Below, piece after piece: positions 55,167-64,000 of a stretch of DNA of 64,000 nt (positions within the stretch are counted from its first letter, which is position 1; every line of letters starts with the position of its first letter). Source of the stretch: Cervus elaphus (taxonomy: Eukaryota; Chordata; Mammalia; Artiodactyla; Cervidae); assembly GCF_910594005.1 (NCBI RefSeq), contig NC_057831.1, positions 40,258,001 through 40,322,000 on the forward strand, read 5' to 3'. The position numbers and the translations under genes are program-made. The notes below the pieces were generated by a model that saw nothing but the letters and a program-made list of their open reading frames with translations, did no database searches and had not been told where the DNA came from.

Positions 55167-55189
55167 AATAAAATATACACATTTTTCTC

Positions 55190-56499
55190 TAAAACAAACA
55201 AAAAAATCTTCAGAACCCAGTGTTTACTACAGAAAGCATTCAGCTTTTATTTTGTCTTTTTAATGAATGTGAGTGCACCAGTGGAAGCAGTAAGGAGAAA
55301 TCATGTAACATGCCTGGCAGTTGGCTATCCTCATGTGTACCAGAGCTACAAAGACTTCAAGCAGGAAGTAGATTGGACGTGGTAGGATGGAAATGGCTTG
55401 ATGGACGGGTTAGTGAAATAGGGTGGCTCTTCCTAAGAGTGGGGCTGCACGTCAGAGAGGCTGTGAAGACGAGGTAAGCCCTGAGAGAAAAGAGTATTCC
55501 ATGAGCAGCACAGTGAAGGAAAATTGTAATACTTGGGTGTGAAAAGGAATGAAAGATTCTTCATTTTCTCCTCTAGGTCTGGTCCTCTGACAGTATTCTG
55601 CTCATCCCCTGTCTTCACTTAAGTCAAACTCCACTGAAAGGAAAATTGCATTAACACTTTGCTTTCCCTCTGCATTAAGTACTTCTACTAAAAAAACAGC
55701 AACTATGAGTTGAATACCTATGAGTTTTATTCCTCCTCCGTTGAGATGAATAGCTCATATATTAGTGAGAGTATCAGATGTGTCTGAAAGAGGGAGGAAA
55801 AGTCTCACCTTTGGGCTCTGTCTTCCTCCTTAGAACTTCTAATGGTTTCATCGTTTCATTTCATCCCAGACAAACCAGGAGGGCTTTAATATTAGGAGAG
55901 ACTCAGGATGCCAAATTATGATTATAACCCTATCTTTTGGCAAGTTATATTTTTTAAAAGGAAAGAGAGAGGAAAGAAGGGAGAGAAAGAAAGAATGAAG
56001 GGAACAAAAAAGTAATATTTGAATGGCATAACATTTTTTTTAAATTAATGTACCATCAATGAAAGTAAATCCTCAAATTTTGAATGTTCTGTGATCTTCG
56101 GTAGCTTGTCTAAACTCTCGGTACCTCAGGACTCTGTTTTATAACATAGGGATACTGCTTTTGTTCCTATTTCGTGAAATAGACTTTTTCTACTCAGTTT
56201 GAAGCTCTCAGTGTGAAAATACTTAATGTTCTTAGCAAATAGGTTTTCTTTATACTGTGAATCCTTAAGGATAATAACTTATACTTTGTCATCTACTTTA
56301 CAAGAAACATAGTGTCTCCAAGTACTAGGAGAAGTCAACAAAATTGTTGTAAAAATTGTGTAAATTGTGATAAGTTAAAACCAAGATATATAGAATAGGT
56401 AAGTTAAATTTGTTGATACGGTTTATTAAGAACTGTGCGTGGTACATACTATGCCCTTAGAAGCATTCAAAGTTGTAAGGGTTGATTTTTTTTTTTAAT
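55190..56499. other. Unique sequence with A/G-rich tract
   Basis: 55956-56010 is an AAAGGAAAGAGAGAGGAAAG-type purine tract. An 85-codon plus frame (55220-55477) has several cysteines but no recognisable domain. Confidence 0.4.
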
Positions 56500-56665
56500 A
56501 GATACTATTTACTGCGTGCTTAATAGGAGCTAGTCACTGTTGAAAACACATTGCATGTATGAACTCTAATTTTTGCAGTCACCCTGTGGGCTATTATTCC
56601 CATTTTATAAACAAAATATTGAGAGGTAGTGTAAGAAACTTGTCAAACATTCAACAGCTATTACT
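56500..56665 (-). mobile_element. MIR SINE
   Basis: Antisense MIR: ACTGCGTGCTTAATAGGAGC, CACCCTGTGGGCTATTATTC, CCATTTTATAAACAAAATAT, GTAAGAAACTTGTCAAAC. Confidence 0.75.
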
Positions 56666-56981
56666 TATTATGTAAAAATGAATCTATATTCTCATTTTGT
56701 ATCAACTAAAGATCTCAATAATTACTAACCAGAGTTGATTAACAAATGATAATCATCTGTTTAATATTTGACTTTTTATTTACTTTAGGAGGCTATTCTT
56801 ATTTTTTACAGATTATTATTTAACCTACAGTATTCATTACTTTAAAGGCTTTCTAGGTGAGTAGTTTTCAAACTGTGCTTCAAAGATTTCCAAGAATTTC
56901 ATGAAGAATATCACATCCTTTTAATTCATATTTGCTCTAGGTGGATCTATTTTATATATTAATATTACGTTCATTATTAGA
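56666..56981. other. Unique sequence
   Basis: AT-rich. A hAT-like end (GAGTAGTTTTCAAACTGTGC) lies at 56860. Confidence 0.35.
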
Positions 56982-57145
56982 GTCTCCCTTCCTTCCGTCT
57001 TCTTTCCTTCCTTTCTGTCTCCCTCCATTTTTCCTTCCCACCCTCCTTCTTTCCATCCATCCATCCATTCATGCATCCCTATTTATCTATCTATATAAAT
57101 ATTCAGTCAACCAACCAGCCAACTAACCAGCCAATCAACTAGCAA
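56982..57145. repeat. Compound tetranucleotide repeats
   Basis: (TTCC)n to 57052, (CATC)n at 57053-57080, (CTAT)n at 57082-57096, then (CCAA)n-type ACCAACCAGCCAACTAACCA at 57110-57145. Confidence 0.92.
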
Positions 57146-58302
57146 ATATGTATTGGACTCTCAATATATATAAAGCACTGTGTTACTAACAGTTACATTC
57201 TTAAAAAACGAAGATCTTGAAAGTTTTTTTCTAATTTCCAGAAACCACAGACAGTGAATTTAAAACATAATTTTGTTTAATTTCACATAAGAAGTATTTT
57301 GAAAAATATTATTTATATATTACATGCTATCCTTTTTATCAAAGATGTTCTCTTAAGAGGGAGGCATGTAAGTTGTGTCCAGCTTTGAGGAGTTACATAG
57401 ACCTTGGCTGTGGGAATGCAGATGTACTTTCCTGTATATAAAATGTTTACTTTTCCTTTTTAATTTTTTATGAACTTCAAGCTGAAAGGGGTGAAGTTTT
57501 TACAAACATGAGGCCTTGATGGTTTGATCGACATGATCTTGGCTCACAACTAATCAATCTGAATTGACATGTGGTAGTAAGGTCATTGTTCAGAATGGAA
57601 AACAGAGATTGTTTCTGAAAAGGGAAAAAAAAATCAATGAACTTTATTTTTACCCTTAAATATCCAAAGTACTTAGTATTAGAAACAATAAAACTCCAAC
57701 TGGAGAATAAGACATTTAAAATTTTAGATTACAGAATCTTTCTAGAGCTCGTGCAAATAACATTAGTGTCAACAGTATTATTAAATCCAAATTTATAAAG
57801 CAAACATGTTAGCTACAAAGTACCAGTGGATTAAAAACTTTGGTCTTTCCTGATTGAATGTATAGCACATTAAAATGCAGGACTTAATTTTAATAGCTCT
57901 TATGTACCTTTAAAGATTTTACAATAGAAAAACATTTTTTGAGTATGAAAGTTAGGTATCTCTAAATCTGTTTTCCTTAATGTGTATTCAGAAACCTTAA
58001 AGTGACTTTCAGTCTTGACTCAAAATACAGCATTCATGATATTTTTTGTTTTCTTCTTGTCTCTTTTCCCTTTCCATTGCTGCTGCACTGCGTTAAGAAA
58101 GAAATATTGAGTGAGACTGGTTTTTCCTGATTAAAAATGCTTTCCAAGGGGAAACCTAATTAGAGTATGCGTCCCCCCTCACTGCAGACTCCTCTCCACT
58201 GTAGAAGACAACTTCCCTGAGGGAGGGAGAGGGCCTGAAAGTATACTCAGTGAGATTGTAAAGCAAGATAGAAGAATATACTGATTTCTTCAAGATTTAA
58301 GG
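57146..58302. other. Unique AT-rich region
   Basis: 57150-57180 (ATTGGACTCTCAATATATAT) could be an L2 tail scrap. 57490-57620 has conserved-element texture. No genes seen. Confidence 0.35.
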
Positions 58303-58433
58303 GCATGTGTGCTCCGTCATGTCCAACTCTGTGACCTCAAGGACTGTAGCTGGCCAGGCTTCTCTGTCCATGGAATTTTCTAGGAAAGAGCAGTAGAGTG
58401 GGTTGCCATTTCCTACTCCAGAATATCTTCCCT
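58303..58433 (-). mobile_element. Bov-tA SINE, 5'-truncated
   Basis: GCATGTGTGCTCCGTCATGT to CCTACTCCAGAATATCTTCC. Only tail and middle remain, and it is diverged (TTTGC lost in CCAACTCTGTGACC). Confidence 0.85.
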
Positions 58434-60239
58434 AAACTGTCTTGTTAAAGGTGGTTCTATTCACCTGACTTAAAACTTGCAGTGGGGCCTGGAGTCCAGA
58501 TTTGCGGGTGGTTGAAGGCAGAGAGGAGAGGAACAAGATTACAAAATCTCAAGGGAATGAAATAAGGGTATTGGATGCTTGAACAGTGCTGGGCTGTGAT
58601 AGAAAACCTTTCCTGGATCCTGAGGATTTGAGGGTAAAAAGAGGAATAGCTTGTTTTGCACAGTTTAATACTCTCATCAGATTTACAGATTACCCTAATT
58701 TTGATGTGAGTTATATGCATTTCAGTTAATTTTTATATTCTGAGAATGTTATGGTTTATTTCTTAGTATTTTGTTTTTGTAAAATTTTGTGTATTTTTAA
58801 GTCCCCATCAATGCATACATTCTCTTAAAAACAGATACTTTTATATCTAAAGCTATATGTAGAATATATATGCACAAATATATTTTTCCTGTAACATAAT
58901 CCTGAAGATTTGGTTTATCTGTTTAATTTTTATAAATTTATTTATATTAACCACACACTTCTGTTACGGAACTTAAATATTGACAGTGTTCTTTCTTAAT
59001 ATTAAAATGTTTCCTCTAAGAATTTATTTTCTAAGAGGAATATTTTATTTAAAAGGGAAGTTTAATGTTTAGAAATTGCCTTGGGACTTGGTCTTAGGTT
59101 AAGTACACCTTCAAATACTGAAAAAAATAACAGCATTTATGGTAGATCAAACCTTGATAAAAAAATCAATAAAATAAAAATAAACCCTAGAACTAGGTTC
59201 AGCTTCAGATGTCTAAATAAAAATATGTTATTAAGTGGGTAACTTACAGTGAATCTCAAAAAAATATAGAGTGGATAATCATGACATTAAAATAAGAGAA
59301 TATAGATATTTGGGATTTATGTCATTTTCTTAATTTGAAACATGTGTATAATCTTTCACATATGCAGTAAAAAAATAAAAAATTAGATTAAGTCATTTTG
59401 AATGCCATTTTGAAAACAGAAGAAAACAAAGATATATCACTGATAACTTATTAATAAATGATAGTATTGTGTCTCCCTTACCATAATTATTTCTGCAGAA
59501 GAATAACTAGAGAGAATTTTTGTGTTTACTTTTGCTTGTTTCTGTCCTTGGGTTTCCTTTCTGTCCCATGGTGATATGTAAAAGTAGGACACCTGTTTTC
59601 CACTGGGTTTTCAGTTTGGGTAGATTCTTACAGCACAGCAATATATTCTTAATCAGAGTTCTTTTGGAAATCTGTAGTAAGTTAATGATAGCAATAATAA
59701 TATTATAAAGCTGCAGTCAATAAAATGAAACGTCTTCCACAAAGACTGTGTCCCTCAGTCTTTGTGAAAAAAAAAGAAAGAAATCTATGAAGAGATACAC
59801 AGACTTCCTGTGCTGTCTTAAAGCTTTATGAATAAGAAAATCACTCACTTCCATAAGGATCCAGAAAGGGAATATTTAAACATAAATCCTGATCAATAAA
59901 ATCTAGGTAGCATGTATTTTCCAACAACAAATTATAAGAGAACAGATCATTATAGAGTAATGTTTTTAATGAGCCAAAATATTTCTGTCTTTGAAAAGAT
60001 TGCTGATTGAATTGGAGAAGGCAGAGGAAAAACTGTTTTTGCTTGAAAATTTGCACAAGTATTTTGAATTAGTGTTTCCCTCTTTCTATTTTAAGTTAGC
60101 AATGAGGAAAGTTATTGTATATATGTCAGAAAAATCAGATCAGAAAGGCCATCTTCCATTGATTTTTCAACTTGAAAGGAATGAGGAAGGGAAAGCTGAT
60201 CTTTGCTCTCATTCATCAGGGTGTTATGGTGGTCAGCTT
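58434..60239. other. Unique AT-rich region
   Basis: No recognised repeats. An 87-codon minus frame (58457-58720) and short others lack motifs. Confidence 0.4.
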
Positions 60240-60500
60240 GTACACAAATGATTTATTCTGAAAGCAGACTTTACACTTAGAGAAATTCCAGGATGGAGCA
60301 TTAGTGCCCCATGGAGTGTTTGCAAATTCAATAATGCATCAGGGAAGCCAGCTTCATGGATCCTGCCCACCTGCACTTAGGCTTGTTAGCAGTGTTCATT
60401 TTCAATAATGATTCAAATCATTGAAACAAAAAGGATCTGCATTTCAGGATAGCTGGAATATTCATTCAACTAACTATTCGCTGCAAAGAGGAAGAGAAAG
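60240..60500. other. Candidate conserved non-coding stretch
   Basis: Repeat-free, better-than-average G+C, with GCAAATTCAATAATGCATCA (octamer-like ATGCAT) and AATGATTCAAATCATTGAAA (TGATTCAAATCA palindrome at 60409-60420). Inference only. Confidence 0.22.
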
Positions 60501-61794
60501 CTTAAGTGTCCAGTTTATGATGTTAGCAGATAATTAGGAATAAGAAAATCTAAAAATTCTTAAATCAAACCAAGTTGTATAGTCTAAAATTCAGACAGTA
60601 TCCATCTTATTAAAATTTGCCTTCTAGTTTCCAGTTTTCTTTAATTTTATGCTTAATATCATAACTGCCATTTTGTGTAATTACATTTAAAATTGTTTCA
60701 TGTAAGGCATTTTTCTATTCTGAAGGTTATTTTGAGAAAAACTTGAGCTTCATTTTATCTCACTCACATATGTAAATTAGCCAATGCAAGCAAATAACTT
60801 TTGTGAGGAGCCAGGTGTTTTCAATGATTTAATAACTGATTCCAGACTATGACTTTTATAGCCCAAATACTCTAAAGTTTTAAAATAAACTTTCAGGCAG
60901 TGAATTGAGGTACTGGGAGGTCACAAAATCAAACTGTTAGTTGTGATGTTCCTTCTGGTTTACATCCTAACTACAGAGAATTTCTAAGAATTGTTCTCAA
61001 TATTGCACTTAATTTACTCTTTATATAGCATGTTTCACTTACATATGTATGTAATTGTATATTTTCTTTACTAAATAAAATTGTCCTCCTTAGAATTATA
61101 GTTCACATTCTCCACAATCTATTCCAGGTGAAGTTTCCAAATTGAATTCTCACTGCTTCATACCCCCCAGTTAACTAAATTTTGTTCTTCTGAGTGGTGA
61201 TTCTCAAATTATTTAACAACAGGTTCATCATGGTATATCATCTATTCAGAACATACATTTGTACCTCCTATAAGTGTTTTGTTTAGCTGCTGGATACCAG
61301 TTCTGATTTTTTCTCATGTATGTTCTGTTATTTCTAACATCCCTATATTAGTTAAGAATGATTCATGTAACACAGCATGTAATTTGCCGAGTCTTAAACT
61401 GTTGGTATTTGTATAAGAAAAGTCAAGAGGCAGATAGGCAGTTAAGGGCTATTGTAACTCCTCAGCACTGAGCCAAGAGACCCAGGCCCTTTCTGCCTCT
61501 CTGCCACACCAACTTGAGTATGCTGACTTTGCACCTTATATGCACAACGTGGCTGCCGGATCTCCAACTTTTCTTCCATGTTCCAAGCAATGAATATTGT
61601 TAAGTGGAAAGGAGCAGTATTAAAGAACTGTGTCAGCTTCTGTTTTTCTGTTTGGTTTGGTTTCAATAAAATAGAAACCCAGCCCAGCAATCTTTGGCTC
61701 ACATTTCATCTTCCAGAGCTGTGTCAAGGGTGCCCTTACCTGGAAAACAGCTAAAGAGGAGAAGATGCAAGTGAGCACTGGGTCACTGAATGAA
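60501..61794. other. Unique sequence; 61440-61700 possible old repeat
   Basis: 61480-61570 (CCCAGGCCCTTTCTGCCTCT, ACAACGTGGCTGCCGGATCT) resembles an unassigned ancient mammalian repeat. The rest is AT-rich. Confidence 0.3.
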
Positions 61795-61990
61795 CACTCT
61801 GCCCCATGCCTTTCGCTCACGTTTATCCCTCCACTTGGAATGCTCTTTCTGTCCTCTCTCCTGTGCCTTTCTTCCACATCTTTTGTCCCATTTCTGGCGG
61901 AGGTTCTTTATATTTTCCTATGGAATATCGCATTTTAATCTTCATAATACAAGGCAGAATACCTGTAACTAGCTATGTGCAGCTGTGTCT
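61795..61990 (+). mobile_element. L2 LINE fragment
   Basis: Sense L2: CATGCCTTTCGCTCACGTTT, CTTGGAATGCTCTTTCTGTC, CTTCCACATCTTTTGTCCC. It is part of the conserved block upstream of the L2 3' end. Confidence 0.55.
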
Positions 61991-62164
61991 TAATCTTCAA
62001 GTTGAAGACTATATGACTCAGTTGCAAGTTTCAAAAATTTTTTTCAGCTAACTTGTTCCATAATTCACTGATTCATTTAACATGCAAGTCCAGGATTTGC
62101 TGGTTTATCTGGATCCAAAGGCTGAAATGATGTGCATTTTATTATCATCTGTGTCTATTCTTGT
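61991..62164. other. Short unique stretch
   Basis: Nothing recognised. Confidence 0.35.
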
Positions 62165-62272
62165 TCTCAAACTTATCCATCCACCTTCCCACCCTTCTTT
62201 GCTTCCCTATTCTCCTTTTCTCTCCTCCTCTCTCTCTCATTCTTTATTCTACTTTCCTCTGTTTTCCTTCAT
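62165..62272. repeat. Polypyrimidine tract
   Basis: CCATCCACCTTCCCACCC then TTTTCTCTCCTCCTCTCTCT, nearly pure C/T. Confidence 0.8.
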
Positions 62273-62343
62273 TTATAAATAGGTTCTCAACACATTGTGT
62301 AAAAGATAGCTGTCTGTGGCTCTTAATGTACCTGGTTTTTAAT

Positions 62344-62629
62344 CAGTCCTGAATATTCATTGGAAGGACTGATGCTGAAGCTGAAGCTCCCATACTTTGA
62401 CCACCTGATGTGAAGAACTGACTCATTGGAAAAGACCCTGATGCTGGGAGGGATTGAAGGCAGGAGGAGAAGGGGACAACAGAGGATGAGATGGTTGGAT
62501 GGCATCACTGACTTGATGGACATGAATTTGAGCAAGCTCTGTGAGTTGGTGATGGATAGGAAAGCCTGGCATGCTTCAGTCCATGGGGTCGCAAAGAGTT
62601 GGACACAAGTTGAGTGACTGAACTGAACT
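62344..62629 (+). mobile_element. BovB LINE 3' portion
   Basis: CAGTCCTGAATATTCATTGG to GACTGAACTGAACTG, 5'-truncated at a position commonly seen for BovB 3' fragments. GTTTTTAAT before and GTTTTCATT after may be a 9-bp duplication with two mismatches. The 63- and 104-codon frames are repeat translations. Confidence 0.95.
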
Positions 62630-62924
62630 GTTTTCATTGTAACAGAGTCAGGGAGCCCCTCTCGCTCACAAATACATTTATCAAATGTTTTTGGAAGACA
62701 TATGACTGGCCTTGATTTACCCTATTTCTACCCTTTAACTAAACCCAGCAGAGGAGAATCGAGTGTTACTATAGGCTAAGCCTAGGTCATGTGACCATTC
62801 TGGTGACCCATGGGTAGAGAGGACTGTAATTGGTAGTCCCACCACAATCTTAGGTGATGTTGGGGAGAAATCTTGTGCAGGCAAAATAATAGCTGCTATT
62901 TTTCCTTTTTTTTTTTTTTTTCCA
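62630..62924. other. Unassigned, possible old repeat
   Basis: GGCTAAGCCTAGGTCATGTG and GGTAGTCCCACCACAATCTT (62774-62850) look like a worn mammalian repeat. T-run 62908-62923. Confidence 0.3.
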
Positions 62925-63260
62925 AGTGTACGCCTCTGACAAAGTAAGTAGGCGCTCAGTAAGTATTTGAAGAAATGAAAGGAAAATTAGGATAAGAACT
63001 GAGCTGATCTATAGGAAGAGAGGAGAAAGCCAGGTAGCGTTTCAGTGTCTCAAAAGCTGTATTTAGATCCTACAATGCCGTTCTATATTTTGAAACCATT
63101 TGAATTCCCAGTAGATAAGTCGTTCAATTTTTTAAAAAACAAGAAATTTCAACCCAGAATCACATCCAAAAAATATGCTATCTCACCAGTTGCCCTTTCA
63201 GCAAATATATATTGAGTACCTCCTCAAGGCTAAGGCACAAAGTGGAAGGTAAATACACTT
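62925..63260. mobile_element. L2 LINE tail scraps on both strands
   Basis: Plus strand 62940-62995: AAGTAAGTAGGCGCTCAGTA, AGTATTTGAAGAAATGAAAG. Minus strand 63190-63260: TCAGCAAATATATATTGAGT, ACCTCCTCAAGGCTAAGGCA. Two separate old fragments. Confidence 0.5.
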
Positions 63261-64000
63261 TTAGTGAAGGTAATTGAGATGTTTTTCCTCTATAATTAAA
63301 GAAAATGTTAATCTTATAGAGAAAATTACAGGTGATGACATACCAAGTAGAATATATTCAGGGAACCATTTGCTTCCTTACAGCTTCTTAGAAAACTGCA
63401 TAGTGGTGTATTCCACTCTATGGAAATAAGAAATTTAAGGAAATGAATTCATATGTTTAGCCCTATTTATTTTAAACCAAATAAAGAGGCATTTGAAACA
63501 TCTTTAGGCCTCTCAGAAAACATCCTAAACAAAAGCATGTAATTCCAAATAAAACAAGTTTATATTTACACATTTTATTTCTGTTACCCTGTTGATTGAT
63601 TCAGAAGAGTTGTGGGGTGAAAGATTGTACCATTTATTTCTCCTGATTTTTTTCCATTTGCCTGGAATAACTCAGTTTATTAAAGATTTCTGAGACGTTC
63701 ACTGTCATTGCCCTCCTGGCTTTGCTGTCAGTGTTGGGGGTAAGGAAAGGATGAACTTGAAGCGGGGTTGCCTCTTTGTCACTGCGGCACCGAGTCATTG
63801 TGTCTCCAGAAAGCATGCTGAACCTGTCAGCAAAGCTTCCTAAAGCTGGGTTCTTTCAGTCCGTTCTTACAGGGGTGATAAGCCTTGGAACTTATTTCAG
63901 TGGGTCTGCCTGTAGAAGCATGCCTCTTGGTTTTCTTTTGAAGATTGATTGGTTTGCAAAGGAAGGCCAACAGTGCTACTCCTTTTTTCTCACTTTCTCT
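63261..64000. other. Unique sequence to window end
   Basis: No repeat recognised. 63660-63900 has higher G+C, several CpGs (GAAGCGGGGTTGCCTCTTTG, CACTGCGGCACCGAGTC) and no frame longer than 60 codons. Confidence 0.35.

Noticed and set aside
62323..62637. 104-codon minus ORF and 63-codon plus ORF
   Set aside because: Both are readings of the BovB 3' end at 62344-62629.

Overview
The window is nuclear DNA from a ruminant, most likely a bovid. This rests on its interspersed repeats: about 18 tRNA-derived Bov-tA SINEs, 11 copies or fragments of the BovB (RTE-type) LINE, one CHR-type cetruminant SINE and a ruminant L1 3' end. These lie over older mammalian repeats (MIR, L2, L1M, MER5/hAT, Tigger). 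The sequence is AT-rich and has no convincing intact protein-coding gene, rRNA or tRNA gene, CRISPR array or prokaryotic feature. Species and chromosomal locus cannot be fixed from the sequence alone.

Layout. 1-15 kb: AT-rich sequence with scattered SINEs, a 1.4-kb 5'-truncated BovB whose reverse-transcriptase frame is still almost readable (5004-6383), an L2 fragment (11340-12070), and a processed RPL23A pseudogene joined to an L1 poly(A) end (14290-14965). 15-22 kb: a ruminant LTR-like repeat, a 56-bp BovB tail insertion with a perfect target duplication, and a decayed 1.7-kb BovB. 22-30 kb: an old L1 (25.1-27.2 kb) carrying a 72-bp tailless SINE. 30-36.6 kb: a Tigger MITE, a long antisense L2 and two multi-headed Bov-tA elements (a trimer and a dimer sharing a 119-bp head period), ending in a solo ERV LTR. 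37-50 kb: L2 fragments, Bov-tA copies, hAT/MER5 relics, a CHR SINE and a 62-bp tandem duplication. 50-64 kb: mostly unique sequence with enhancer-like stretches (including an RFX-type X-box palindrome), a twin-primed ruminant L1 insertion and simple repeats.

Nothing here works as a gene system. The sequence reads as an intron or intergenic region shaped by retrotransposition. BovB supplies reverse transcriptase and the 3' tail sequence shared with Bov-tA, and L1 accounts for the processed pseudogene and probably the tailless insertion. Insertion boundaries were read by eye from target-site duplications where these are visible. Repeat family assignments come from remembered consensus features, not from a database search.
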